A program made the translations under genes and the position numbers. Under the pieces are notes generated by a model. That model saw nothing but the letters and a program-made list of their open reading frames with translations, was not told where the DNA came from and searched no databases. A DNA stretch of 64,000 nt from Heterostelium album PN500 (lineage: Eukaryota; Evosea; Eumycetozoa; Acytosteliales; Acytosteliaceae). Shown here piece after piece: positions 36,196 to 47,900 of the stretch (its first letter is position 1; every line of letters starts with the position of its first letter). The DNA lies in the NCBI RefSeq assembly GCF_000004825.1, contig NW_008805097.1:62001-126000 (forward strand), in the 5' to 3' direction.

Positions 36196-36866
36196 ATGTC
36201 AGTTCCAACTCTTTATTATGTAAGTTTTATCTAACTTGATCGATATTATTAAAATCTGTTTTTGATTATTAATTATAATTGTAGTTTGACGGCAGAGGTT
36301 TAGGTGAAACTCCAAGATTAATTCTTAATTATTTCGGTCAAGAGTTCAAAGATGTTAGAATTCAAGAAAGTACTGTACCTGCCGATCTAAAGGCAAAGAC
36401 ACCATATGGTCAGTTACCATGGTACGTCGAAGACGATCAATTCAGTGTTGCACAGAGTGTTGCCATCAACCACTACCTTTCATTGAAGTACAAGCTTCAA
36501 GGAAACAGTATCAGAGATCAAGCTATCGTTTTGGAGCTTGTTCACGCTGCCAATGAACTTCTCACTGGCTATTGGTCACAAGATACCGATACCAAGAAAG
36601 AGAAATACCAAAAAGTCACAGTACCAACCATCTTGAAGAGATTCAACCATGTATTGACTAACAACAAACAATCATCCAATCATTTCGTTGGTGATGCTTT
36701 AACACTCGCCGATTTCTCAATCTTTAATGTCATTGACTATCTTGTTTGGAACACTCAAAACACCCATTTCACCGATTTGCCAGCACTTTTACAATTCCAC
36801 AAAGAATTCCAAACCAACACCAACATTTCCAATTACATCAAGAAGAGAGTCGATACAGATTTTTAA
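36196..36866 (+). CDS. Glutathione S-transferase, sigma/alpha-like
   Basis: Two exons (36196-36219 and 36285-36866) give 201 residues, normal for a cytosolic GST. The first exon is only 24 bases (MSVPTLYY). The N-terminal thioredoxin fold reads TLYYFDGRGLGETPRLILNY with the catalytic Tyr just after the first strand, then the glutathione-binding turn TPYGQLPWYVEDDQFSVAQS. The helical C-terminal domain ends with the capping motif region FVGDALTLADFSIFNVIDYL. It conjugates glutathione to electrophiles in the cytosol. Sigma-type GSTs (prostaglandin-synthase-like) are common in dictyostelids; the exact class is inference. Confidence 0.92.
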
Positions 36867-37049
36867 AGAAAAGTTAATATTTTAAATTAAATTATAAAAT
36901 AAATACATAATAATTAAATACTTGTAAAAACTAATAGTTTAAATTGAAACTAATTATAATTTTTAAGACATGATAACACTGTTTTCAGATATCCTCTATT
37001 AATATGAATTATTTAAATATAAAATAAAAACATTCTCATCATAGGCACC

Positions 37050-37199
37050 CTAACCTGGGCTATTTAACAATACTGTTTTATGATCGGAATCTATAATGGC
37101 TGTTGTTCTACATTGATTGATGGCATTGAAAGCACGAATTACAAATATGTTTTGACTGATTGTACCTTTCTTTGTAGATCTCCTTTTGGTTTTTTCCAT
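37050..37199 (-). CDS. Very short ORF, unknown (49 aa)
   Basis: An ATG at 37199 opens 49 codons: MEKTKRRSTKKGTISQNIFV, IRAFNAINQCRTTAIIDSD, HKTVLLNSPG, then stop. The composition is that of a normal protein with a basic start, not of translated AT spacer, and the base composition is clearly richer in G and C than the flanks. It may be a tiny gene, a last exon (an acceptor-like TATTTAG sits just before the ATG) or a relic. No family is recognised. Confidence 0.3.
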   Translation of the reverse strand: MEKTKRRSTKKGTISQNIFVIRAFNAINQCRTTAIIDSDHKTVLLNSPG

Positions 37200-37943
37200 T
37201 CTAAATAAATAAAAGAAATAGATAAAAAATTAAATATCTGTTTAAAGTTTATAAAAAATCATTATTTATTAAAACAGTGTTCAGTTGAACACAAAAAAAT
37301 ATTTTAAGACAATTTGTGGTACCTTTTTCACAAAATAACAACTTGTGTTTTGAAGGTGTCCAAAAAAATCTGATCAGTTTGTGTGTTTCATTTTGCTGTT
37401 GGGAGAAAAAAAAAAAACATATTTGTTGACAAGTGTGTTGTTTTAATTTTTTTGTACAAGAGTTGGAAAATTTTTTGCCCAATAATCAGTTTTGGATTTT
37501 TTGATTGACTGACCATTGGGTTGGTAACCATTAATCATATCTTGGAGATAGACTTAAATTAGAGGAAAACAGTCTTTACTCAAAGAAGATACCCAAAACT
37601 TGAATTCATTGTACCTGTAAAGGTCACATTAATTTAACTGTGTCAAATAATTCTATTTATTTTGACTCTTGAGCAAATTTAGTCTTTGTTTACATTCTCC
37701 AATATCTCATTTAAATTGATTAACTTGGGCCAAGCGAATCTAGATTTCCAGCAAGGAACTTATAAGTTCTTCCGTAATTGACTCTATTTCTTTTTGTTAT
37801 GACTAATCTTTTGGATGAGATTGAACCTGAGCAAAGAAGTAAAACAAATTTGTAAATTGGTAAAAGGAATTGACAATTTACAAAATAATTTAATTAAACA
37901 AATATAAGAAATATTTTAAGAACAATTTCATAGGGACTGAAAA

Positions 37944-37953
37944 CTATATAAAC
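37944..37953 (+). promoter_or_regulatory. Probable TATA box of the gene at 38045
   Basis: CTATATAAAC lies about 95 bases before the start codon in a locally less T-rich context, followed by an A-rich leader (AAACAAACAAAATC..) ending AAAAATG, the usual dictyostelid start context. Assigned by position and form only. Confidence 0.4.
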
Positions 37954-38044
37954 CAAACATATTTCACATTATTATCATTAAAAACAAACAAAATCAAATA
38001 ATTAATTATTTCAATTAAACAAATAAACAAAACAAGTATTAAAA

Positions 38045-38632
38045 ATGATTTGCGGAAATTGCGGATGTGGTAATCATAGCTGTGGAGGTAACTGCGCTTG
38101 GGCTATCAAACAATTACAAGAACAAATCAATAAGCTCACTCAACAAGTCACCAATTTGGAATCCTCCAAAATAACCACTCAAACTGTCAAAGTTCCTAAT
38201 CATTTCCAAAAGATTACCAATACTCAATTTACTGCAATTCCAGGTTCTCAAGCCACTCTTACAGTGACTCGTCCAACCAAACTCATTGCTTTCGTCAGCT
38301 TCCATTCACTCTCACCATCTGTTCTTACCAGTTGTGATGTCACCTCTGCTCTCAACGGAAATGTTATGACACTCGCCGGATACAATGATTACCCATGGGT
38401 AGGTTTTTATGGATTCTATAATTATGACTATTAAAATTAATATAAATTTCATTTCTAGCCAACTGGTACCAGTCTTAATCACAACCACTACGTCAATGGT
38501 GTCTCGATCACCCAAGAAGTCTTGCAACCAGGTTGCACCTACAACTACGATATCCGAGGTCGTGTTCGTTGTGGAAATCAGCAATGCGATGCAAATGGAT
38601 TCGCCTCCTTGCTTGTTTTGATCCCTTTGTAA
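38045..38632 (+). CDS. Cys-rich start, coiled coil and beta-sandwich protein, unknown function
   Basis: Two exons (38045-38398, 38459-38632) give 175 residues. The N-terminus is a tight Cys cluster (MICGNCGCGNHSCGGNC) that could bind metal or be cross-linked. A short heptad helix follows (IKQLQEQINKLTQQVTNLES), suited to trimer formation. The last 110 residues look like an all-beta domain (ATLTVTRPTKLIAFVSFHSL, then CTYNYDIRGRVRC, ending FASLLVLIPL) reminiscent of trimeric jelly-roll proteins such as C1q or TNF-like folds, but the fold is a guess. There is no signal peptide. Third codon positions are C-rich (ACC, CAA, GGA), suggesting strong expression. I do not recognise the family. Confidence 0.8.
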
Positions 38633-39236
38633 ACATTACGAAATGGTTATCCTTAATTCAAAATTTTTAATTATTTTTTAAAATAAATATTCATTTTTCA
38701 TAAACCAATACACTCTTCCAGTATTTAGCATAAAGATCACCTAAGAACTTCACATGATTATCACTTTTCTTTCAGAAAATTACACACCCCTTCAAAAACA
38801 AAAAAAAAAAGAACTTAAAATTAATCATGAATTATTGTTATTTTTAGACGCCCCTTTATAAAGCCTTTATTTTTGTTTGTTCATAATAATAATAAATCTC
38901 AAAAGTAATAATAAATAAAATTTAATTTTAAGTTATTGTATTATTTTATATATTGTGATGACCTTACAATATTATCTGAAGGACTGAAAGAGTGTTGCCT
39001 CTAGTGATCATTTATTTAATTATACTTCCAATCTTTGCTACGCTCTATCTATTAAACTCTACATTAGGTTTGATACTCTATTTCTTTTATATAGTGACTT
39101 TCTTGACAAATTCACTTCGAAGATTAACTCATCTGCAGCAACAAAATATATAAAATTAGCGAAAAAGGTATAAATCAATTTTATTCATCATATTTTTACT
39201 AAATTTAGATTTATAATTAAATAATAATTTCGAATA
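38633..39236. other. Intergenic region
   Basis: AT-rich spacer. A stretch at about 38955-39140 has more balanced composition; on the plus strand it is open for about 15 codons before a stop (DDLTILSEGLKECCL). Too short to call a gene; possibly a relic. Confidence 0.4.
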
Positions 39237-40185
39237 ATGAATTATTATTGTTCAAAAACATTCATTAACACCACTACAACTACTAGTAGATTTATATCAT
39301 CTTATAATAATCATAATCATCAGTGTTCATTTTCAACCATAAATATTAATTGTTTATCATCGTTGCCAAAACAATCAATTTTCGAAAATAGTAATAATAA
39401 GTTCAACAGTAGATCTTCACAATTTCTCAAACGACAACAACAACAAAAATCAATTATTTATAAAAATTTTTATACATCATCATCATTATCATATAGTGAT
39501 ACTAATAGCAATTATAACGATAACAACAATAAGATGTCTTCAACAACAAATGATAGAGCCAATAGATTGATTTGGGTGGATTTAGAGATGACGGGATTGG
39601 ATATCACCAAAGATCACATCATGGAGATGGCTTGCATCATCACCGATAGTGAATTAAACGTAGTCGAAGTCGGTCCAGAACTAATTGTACATATCGATGA
39701 CAAAGATCTCAACTCAATGGATCAATGGTGTACAGAGCATCATGGTCAAGTATGTACTCATCTCATTATCTTTAAAGATATCTTCAGATAAAAAGTAAAA
39801 AAAACTAACATAAAATCAATTGATGTTTATCAAGTCTGGTTTAACAGAGAAATGTAGACAATCTAAGCTATCGATTCAAGATGCAGAGAAACAGATGGTT
39901 GAATTTCTGAGAAAACATGTAGATAAAGGTCAGTGTCCTCTGGCAGGTAACTCGGTACATCAAGACAAGAGATTCTTACTTAAGGAAATGCCGTTGTTTG
40001 CCGATATGCTACACTACAGAATCGTCGATGTCTCCACCATCAAAGAACTAGTCAGACGTTGGTATCCTAGTGTTGCCAATGGTCTAAAGAAACGTAATCT
40101 TCACCGTACTCTTGCCGACATTGAAGATAGCATTGAAGAATTAAAATATTATAGATCAACTGTATTCAAACAACAATTACCATAA
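39237..40185 (+). CDS. rexo2: Oligoribonuclease (REXO2/Orn), probably with mitochondrial presequence
   Basis: Two exons (39237-39749, 39835-40185) give 287 residues. The DEDDh exonuclease core begins near residue 105: [11 protein letters not shown] (D, E), later [15 protein letters not shown] (D) and [11 protein letters not shown] (catalytic His and Asp), with [18 protein letters not shown] between. It degrades 2-5 nt RNA oligomers. The core aligns from ANRLIWVDL on. The 100 residues before it are rich in Ser, Thr, Asn, Arg and Lys with few acids, as expected of a mitochondrial targeting region. The internal [15 protein letters not shown] at about 39534 would start a cytosolic form, so two forms from one gene are possible. 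Confidence 0.9.
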
Positions 40186-40276
40186 AACAAACAACAATAA
40201 TATATAATTGTCAATATAAAGTAAAGTAAAGTTAGTAATAACTTATATATAATAACAAAAACAATATATTATCCTT

Positions 40277-40332
40277 TCTTTTGTTTTGTTTTGTTTTGTT
40301 TTGTTTTGTTTTGTTTTGTTTTGTTTTGTTTT
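40277..40332. repeat. (TTTTG)n microsatellite
   Basis: About eleven perfect TTTTG units in the 190-base gap between two converging genes. It is a simple pentanucleotide repeat, probably variable in length between strains. Confidence 0.95.
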
Positions 40333-40372
40333 TAAATAACTTTTTTCTTTGTTTAGTTTTTTTTTTTAGTTT

Positions 40373-41590
40373 TTAATTTCTTTTAACTTTTACAACTCTT
40401 GTTGTTTTCTTCTTTGTATTGGATTGTAATACTTTGAATAGGATAAAAGTGAGTACTAGTGATATGACAATGAGATGGATGTGTTGTAGTATGATACAGA
40501 GAGGTGAGACGCAAGTGTGTAGTTCTTCGTGGTCGTCCATCGGAATGAAATAAGTACCTGTGTGGTTGCCTGGCAACGGTTTGGGAATGACCCAAGAACG
40601 TGGTTTGATTCCACGTTGTTGGAGTACACGAACTGCGTTATCTGGACGATCGGTGATGATTCCTTCGATGCCAAGCGATGCGATTCTATCGATTTCGCCG
40701 GGCGAGTTGATCACCCAGTAGTGAACGTGCTTACCAAAGTAGTGCGCGGCATCGATGACACGCGGAGTGTCTAGCGCCATCGGTCCACTCGCAGTCGGAA
40801 TCTGGAAGACCTCGTAGTTGTTGATAGGGAACCAACTGTACCATATCTTTGCCAAGAAGAATTGAGCGAGTAGCAAGAAACGAACGACGTCTTTCTCGCA
40901 GGCGGAAGTGGTAATTGGTAGCTCGGTGAGTTGATGCTTACTGGCGTATTGCGCAGCAAGCTCACGGATGTGACTGGTTGGCGCGCAGAAACGACTGCTC
41001 ACTACGATGGAGCGGTGTGGACGACCGTTGTCAAAAGCTCGTTCAATCTCACTCCACAGTAGTTGCGAGACATTTCTGTCGTCCTCTTTGATTTCGATGT
41101 TCAGTGGTGTGGCGGGAGGTAGCGCGTCAAACATCTCGCGCGCCAGTGGCACGCGTATTCCCTTGTTGCGGAACGGACGTGTCGTTCCGTTGTCCGGCGA
41201 GAACATCGCGGCGGCATCGATCTCCTGTAGTTGCGCCAATGTCAGTGTTTCGACTTCACCCGGTAGTCCGGTGGTTCTGACGATCTGCTTGTCGTGGAAC
41301 ACCACGAGATGTCCGTCTTTGGTCGCACGAACATCGGTCTCCAAGACATCGGTGCCAATGTCGAGCGCAGTCTTGAATGCCAAAATCGTGTTCTCTGGCA
41401 TCAGGTATCGCGATCCACGATGTGCCATCACCAGCGTACGATTGATAGCTGCACCGCTAGTATGTAGCGTCTTGAACAACGGTTGGAATGTATGTTTCGA
41501 TCCCGACTTTTGCAGGTTGGCCTGATAGATTGCCAAACCAACAACTATCAGCATGAAATATAAAACAAACTTTAATGTACTTGCATACAT
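40373..41590 (-). CDS. Glycerophosphodiester phosphodiesterase, membrane-anchored
   Basis: Single exon, 405 residues. An N-terminal membrane segment (FVLYFMLIVVGLAIY) is followed by the GDPD core: MAHRGSRYLMPENTILAFKT (His and Asn-Thr of the active site), GTDVLETDVRATKDGHLVVF then HD (metal ligands E, D, H), TPLNIEIKEDD, and late blocks FGKHVHYWVINSPGEIDRIA and LGIEGIITDRPDNAV. A second hydrophobic helix (LIVISLVLTFILFKVL) precedes a basic tail KKKTTRVVKVKRN. This layout resembles animal GDE4/GDE7 (GDPD1/GDPD3), which act as lysophospholipase D on the ER side; substrate here is inference. Coding DNA is notably GC-rich compared with the neighbours. Confidence 0.9.
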   Translation of the reverse strand: MYASTLKFVLYFMLIVVGLAIYQANLQKSGSKHTFQPLFKTLHTSGAAINRTLVMAHRGSRYLMPENTILAFKTALDIGTDVLETDVRATKDGHLVVFHDKQIVRTTGLPGEVETLTLAQLQEIDAAAMFSPDNGTTRPFRNKGIRVPLAREMFDALPPATPLNIEIKEDDRNVSQLLWSEIERAFDNGRPHRSIVVSSRFCAPTSHIRELAAQYASKHQLTELPITTSACEKDVVRFLLLAQFFLAKIWYSWFPINNYEVFQIPTASGPMALDTPRVIDAAHYFGKHVHYWVINSPGEIDRIASLGIEGIITDRPDNAVRVLQQRGIKPRSWVIPKPLPGNHTGTYFIPMDDHEELHTCVSPLCIILQHIHLIVISLVLTFILFKVLQSNTKKKTTRVVKVKRN

Positions 41591-42458
41591 TTTTGCTTTT
41601 TGTTTATCTTAATTTTGCTTTTTCTTAGTCAACAAGAGAACAGTCACTTCTAAAAATATTAATAAATAAATATATAATAAGAATGTAGAATGCAAATACA
41701 ATAAAAAAAAAACAAAATAATAAATTTCAAATGAACAAGCACCACCACTTAATTTTTAACGATTTATATTGTTTTGTCACTTTTGACATTGTGTGTGTTT
41801 TATCATTTTATACAATAAATACACATCATCATTCATAATAAAAATAAATAATAGTTTTTTTAATTATCATAATATTATGGATATAAAATTAATAATAGAG
41901 AGATATTTCTGTCAACAGAAGACAAATTGAATAAAATATCTTTATTTCCAATCTTTGTTGTTTTCAATTGAAATACAATTAATAGAAATTCATACCTTAA
42001 TTGTTTTAACATTTCTTACATTAATTAAATGTTTGAACTTAGATTTTAATGAATAATATTACTTTTCAAATTGAAAGAAAAAGACTTTTGTATTTTGCTA
42101 AAATTATTTGGATCAAAATAAAGTAAAAAATAAATAAAGATAGATATCAAAATAAAATAAAAAATGAAAATGTATTCTACATTTAATCTGATTATTATCT
42201 ATCTATCTTGAAATTATAATAACAATCAGTTGAGGTTCAAAACTTGACGAAACAATTTGTGAATGTGCAAATAACAACCAGGAACAATAAAAAAATAGAT
42301 TTTTTTAAAATTTTCGAAAAACTTTTTTTGCTCTCCCAATGTTGGATATTTTCTTTAAAGATTTATGCATTCTTTTTTTTTAATCTTGAAACACCATCCA
42401 TTAATTTATTTATTATTTATCTTGTAATATTATTAATTATATGAAATAATAATAAATA
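41591..42458. other. Intergenic region
   Basis: Divergent promoter region between the GDPD gene and the L,D-transpeptidase-like gene. AT-rich; no ORF or RNA gene supported. Confidence 0.5.
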
Positions 42459-43587
42459 ATGAACAGATTAAAGCTTGTATTTTTAAATTTAGTGATAATT
42501 GCATTTGTTGCAACAACAACGAATGCTCAAGATGTATGTGTTAAAGATCTATTAGATTTTTCTAATAATAGAAAACCTACCTATATCAAAACAATTTTAG
42601 ATATTAATTATTTTGTTATGTGTGTTGTGTGTGTGTGTTTGTGTTTATTTGTGAATCCTAAAACAATTTTTATTTATTTTAGTTTCCATGTCCATTTTCT
42701 AGAGAACTATCTATTCAAACACCACCAATGACTGGTGATGATGTTTATATCCTACAGAATCTACTAGTGAGAACAGTACCAAACATCCCATTAACATCTG
42801 CATTCGACGCAATCACACAAGCTGCACTCATTAAATTCCAATCAATTTATCAATTGTAAGTACTTAACTCAGTAGTTGTTAAAAATATTTAATGGAAATT
42901 GTGATAATATCTAATATAATATTTACATGGAAATATTTCTAAAAATAATAATAATAATAATTCTACTACAGGGAAGAATCAGGTATTTTCGATGTAACAT
43001 CAGCAAACGCATTGTTGGCAAATAATTTAGAAGATGGATACAAGGATAATGGACAGATTCCACCTGGATTCCTCTATAAGGTTTATGTACCAGTTCATAG
43101 AGATCGTTCGATTGAGACAACTGCAACGTTGTTCGACGCCAACATGAATGTTCTCTTGAATTTCACAGTGAAGACACTCGGTCAGAACGACAACTCCACC
43201 GGGTTGCCAATGAACCAGCTCTGTGGATCCGGTTCGACACCGACCGGCTTGATGACATTCGATTTGAACTCACCGGAGCCAGACCCCGTAAGTTTCGGAC
43301 CGTATCCAATCAATCGTGCCGTAGAAGGTCTCGCTGGCAATGCTTTCATCGTGATCAGCAACATTCGTGACGGCATCTTGCTGCACACCGGTGAGTGGGC
43401 CGGTTGGAATCCATCGCTCCCAATGCCACCATCACACGGATGCATTCACTCCTACCCACAGTACATTGATGAAATTCAAACTATCCTCACCAGTAAACTC
43501 GGTGTCTACATTCGTAACAACACCTACGGTGAACTTCCATACCTTCATCAACCACAAGGTATTTTATCAATTGAATTAATCGATTAA
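42459..43587 (+). CDS. Secreted peptidoglycan-binding / L,D-transpeptidase (YkuD)-like protein
   Basis: Three exons (42459-42533, 42683-42855, 42972-43587) give 287 residues. Exon 1 is exactly a signal peptide (LVFLNLVIIAFVATTTNAQD). Residues about 35-100 fit a peptidoglycan-binding type 1 fold: MTGDDVYILQNLL, then AITQAALIKFQSIYQL and GIFDVTSANALL. The rest fits a YkuD L,D-transpeptidase: YKVYVPVHRDRS, GPYPINRAVEGLAGNAFIV, and the active-site region ILLHTGEWAG...MPPSHGCIHSY, where His precedes the S-H-G-C motif at normal spacing. The usual Arg after SHGC(I/V) is His here. In bacteria such enzymes cross-link or edit cell wall. In an amoeba that eats bacteria it might act on prey peptidoglycan in phagosomes; this, and origin by gene transfer, are inferences. 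Confidence 0.78.
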
Positions 43588-44229
43588 AATCAAAATAAAA
43601 ATATTACAAAACCAAAGCATAACAATAATCAATAATCACATTAATCAATCATCAATAATCATACATCATCTTCATGAATGATTGATTGATGTTCACTTTT
43701 ATTTTAGTGTTATCTCGATTTTATTTTGTTGTTTTTTGAAAGATTTAATTTTAATTGCGATTCTTTGCAAAAAAGCAAAAAAACAAAAAAATAAAATAAA
43801 GTGTTGTTTTTTTGAAATTGAAAAAAAAAACAAACAACCATTCAACTTTTACCTTTTTTGATAATCAAAAGAAGAAGAATAAGTTAGTTAACTTTACTTA
43901 TATATAGTCTATCTCTATAATAATATTTATTTAAAATTAAAAGTTTGTATTTATGATATCATTATTAATTGGTTTAAAACTTGACATCATTATAAAAATA
44001 TATTATTTCATCTAGTCTATTGTTTGGTTTCATCATATAATTTGATAGAAAGAAAAAAGATAGGGAAATAATATATTTTTATAAATAAATATATTTATAT
44101 ATATATAACTTTAGATAATAATATTAAAAGAAACAAAAATAAAAAACAGTAAAAAAGATAGAGAGAAAGAAAGAAAGATCAAAATCTATATAAATTTTTA
44201 TATTTATATAGAGCATTAAGAAAAAAGAG
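43588..44229. other. Intergenic region
   Basis: AT-rich spacer between two plus-strand genes. A GAAAGA-rich purine stretch near 44150-44180 precedes the GCN2 start. No gene is seen. Confidence 0.5.
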
Positions 44230-44945
44230 ATGTCAAAGACTATATTAATGACATTGAATCCAAAGAATGAAGAAGCACAAAATGGTGAAATGTTGTGTTT
44301 ACAATCCATCTATAGAGTATGTACAAATCAATATGATGATGATCATGATCATCATGATGATAGTGAAGATCAATGTTTAACAATTTGTAATTTAATTTAA
44401 AAGGATGACTTTGTAATGTTACCTCCAGATGGTGTTTGTCAGAGATTCAAAATAACAGTTATTCCACATCCAACCAATCAATATCAAAACTATTGTTCAG
44501 GTATGAATTGTTATGTTATGAATGGCTTATATTGATAAACTAACTATTGTTGTTGTTGTTGTTGTTGTTGTATGATTAGTTAAATTATGTGTAACTTATA
44601 CACCAAACTATCCTGATACTCTACCGAATATTGAGTTGGAGAAAGTAAGAGGATTATCAGATGATCAGATAGAGGAACTCTATATATTATTGGAGAAGAA
44701 GATGATCATTGGCGAGGTGGTCATATTCGAGTTGTGTCAAGCCATACAGGAGTTCTTGTTGCAATACAACAAGGAAACAGTTAGTCTACACGAAGAGATG
44801 ATTCAACGTCTAAAGGAACATAGATTGAACAGCAGCAGTGAGATATATAACAATAGCAACTATCAAGACGATATAGATGATGGAGTAAACAATGATGAAG
44901 ATGATGATTATGATAATGATAGAGATAACAATAGTGATATCGATG

Positions 44946-44977
<32 letters not shown>

Positions 44978-47900
44978 CAAGATGATGATAATGATAACGA
45001 TTTTGAAAATGGTCATGTAAATCATCATAATCATCATCATAGTAATCATCATAGTCATCACCATAATCAACAGTTTGGTGTACCTTCCTTTTTAAATATG
45101 ATAAGAAATGGTGATTTCATGCTTGACAATAATAATAATAACAACAAGTCAATGTTTGGATATGGATTTGATATTGGACAATCGAGTAATATCGGTCTCG
45201 AGAATAATATGAGTATATTCGAAGAGAGTCATATGAACACTGCTTCACATTTAGTTAGTGGGCGACATGATGATCAGCCATCAACCAACTCTGACATACC
45301 AAAGATACACTGGAAGCTTGGAAGCTGTCTAGGTCGTAGTGACGTCGATGCCACCTACGAATGTATAAACTTGGACACCAACACAAAGATGATCTGTCGA
45401 CAGATACCATTAGATGATAACAGCAACAGCAACAGTAACAGCTATAATGATTCAAATAGCAATAGTAATAATAATAATAGTGGAAGTAGCAGTGGAAGTG
45501 GAAGTGGCAATAGTAGTAGTAACTCGATTGGCAGCATCCAGAATCAAAATAACGCTACATCAACTACCACCTCACAAAACACAAACAATCAATCGATAAA
45601 ACGTGCTTATGCGATTCAGAAGGAAGTGGAATGTATGATGCATCTTTCTAATCCACAGTTGGTCAGGTATCTCGGTGCTGCCATTGAGAATAACACGCTC
45701 TATATATTTCAGGAGCATGTCGGTACTGACACTCTCAAGGCGATGATAGAAAAGGTCGGTCGCATCGAAGAGTCTGTCGTAAGGAAGTATACATATCAAC
45801 TGTTGCTCTCACTACTCTACTTGCACTCACAGCACATTCCACATCGTGATGTGCAATCCAAGAATATTTTCGTTGACGACGCCACAGGACATGTTCTTTT
45901 CACAAACTATGGTGGCAATTCCACAAAGATATTCGACCACGTCGACCGATCCAACAATAAGAATCACCTCAACTTTTGGAATCAGAATCAAAAGATGCTG
46001 CTCTCTTCGAATGCCTCCACCAAGTATCTGCTCAGACGTGAGGACTTTCTCAATCTGGGTATCGTTGTACTGGAGATGTTGACTGGTCGCACCATTTCCA
46101 GGAGTCAGCTGACAAGCAGTGGAAATAGCACAATCGGTAACAGCAGCAGCAGCAGCATTGGAAGCAGCAGCATTGGAGGAAGCAGTGGCAGTAACAACAA
46201 TACAGGTAGTGGTGGATTCAAACGTTCATTCTCTAGCCAATCACTCAATAGCAGCGGTGGAAGTAACTCTTCACAAAACGAATTTCTCAAGCTGTACGAG
46301 GGAATTGCACTGCCTGAGAACACATCGGCACTCGCCAAAGAATTTCTCTACATCATTTTCAATAGCGATGCCAACGACAAAGTCAAACTGGAAGCAGGGC
46401 TACTCCTCAAGCATCCATTCATATCTTCGCATCACTCTCTTTCTTCATCGACACCCACAATGAAACCGAAAGAGAATTCCAATAACAATCAACACCCGAA
46501 TAACAACAATCATAATCAACCACTTAGAAATACAACTTCATCGATTGCAGCCAACATTATCAATCCAATCACCAGTAACATTTCAAATATTACAAACAAT
46601 ACAATAACTTCACCGCCAACATCAACACCCATCACCACCACAACCACTAGCAATACAACAACCACCACTTCCTCTGCTGTGATTACAGCAAACAAATTGA
46701 TAAATCATCAAAATATCTTGGCAAATTCAACTTCATCCACTTCCAATCCTTTGACTATTTCGACTTCCACCAATGAGAGTACCACTGATTTGAATAACAG
46801 CTGTGCATATAGCGATAATACACCACCTTCTTCACCTTCGATGTTGGCAAGCAGTACCAGCCAAACACCACCAATTGCAACTGGTGCCAACAATCCTCAA
46901 AATGGTCCAACCAATATCTTGATGGGATCACCAGGCGCCACCCCTGCCAAGCAAAAGCCAATGTCACCCAATCCCTATGAATTTAGATTCTCTCGATATC
47001 GTATGGACTTTGAGGAGATTGAAATGATTGGAAAAGGTGGATTCGGTATCGTTGTGAAATCAAAGAATAAACTGGACGGTCGTTACTATGCAGTGAAGAA
47101 GATCAAGACCGAAGGTGTCTCCTCTGACAACCAGGCGGAACCACTCACCAACAAACTGCTACGTGAAGTCACTACACTTTCAAGACTGCATCACCAATAT
47201 GTGGTGCGATACTACCAAGCTTGGATAGAGCGGACCGACAGCCACTCGGATGATCACGACGAAATGGAGGATTTGAGTGGTGACCTCGAGACTGATGCCT
47301 CGGAAGATTGGTTGACACAATCGATCAACTCAAGGTCGCTTCTCTCCAACACTTTTACAGACCAGGACATTGGGCTATCCTATGCTGCAACGGACGACGA
47401 CGGATCATACTCAAACAATATTCATGAGGATGACGACGATGACGATGATGACGACGACGAAGATGTTTCCACTAATTTCAACTTTAATCCTAGATCAAGG
47501 GTATTGTCCAATCATATACAAAAGACGATTCCAACACCTGCAGCAAAGAAGAAAGATACTCATACACTCTATATTCAAATGGACTATTGTTCAAAGAAAA
47601 CTCTGAGAACTCTTATCGATTCGATTGGCGGGTTATCAGAGGAGGAGATATGGCGACTCTTTAGACAGATGGTTGAAGGTCTCAACCATATTCATTCACA
47701 AGGAATCATTCATCGTGATTTGAAGCCAGCCAACATTTTCATTGACGACGAAGACAATGTAAAGATTGGTGATTTCGGTTTGGCAACTTCAGGATCACAA
47801 AAAAGTGGATTCCTAACTCCACAACAACAACAACAACAACAACAATCACAAGTAACAGATAATAGTACAATGTTTGATATTGAAGAGAATGAACAAAGTA

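Larger units (their letters stand above)
36867..38044. other. Intergenic region with one short ORF
   Basis: Apart from the short minus-strand ORF at 37050-37199 (own entry) I see no gene. The part 37500-37860 is less AT-rich than usual for a spacer but has no long ORF on either strand; a non-coding RNA there cannot be excluded. Confidence 0.4.
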
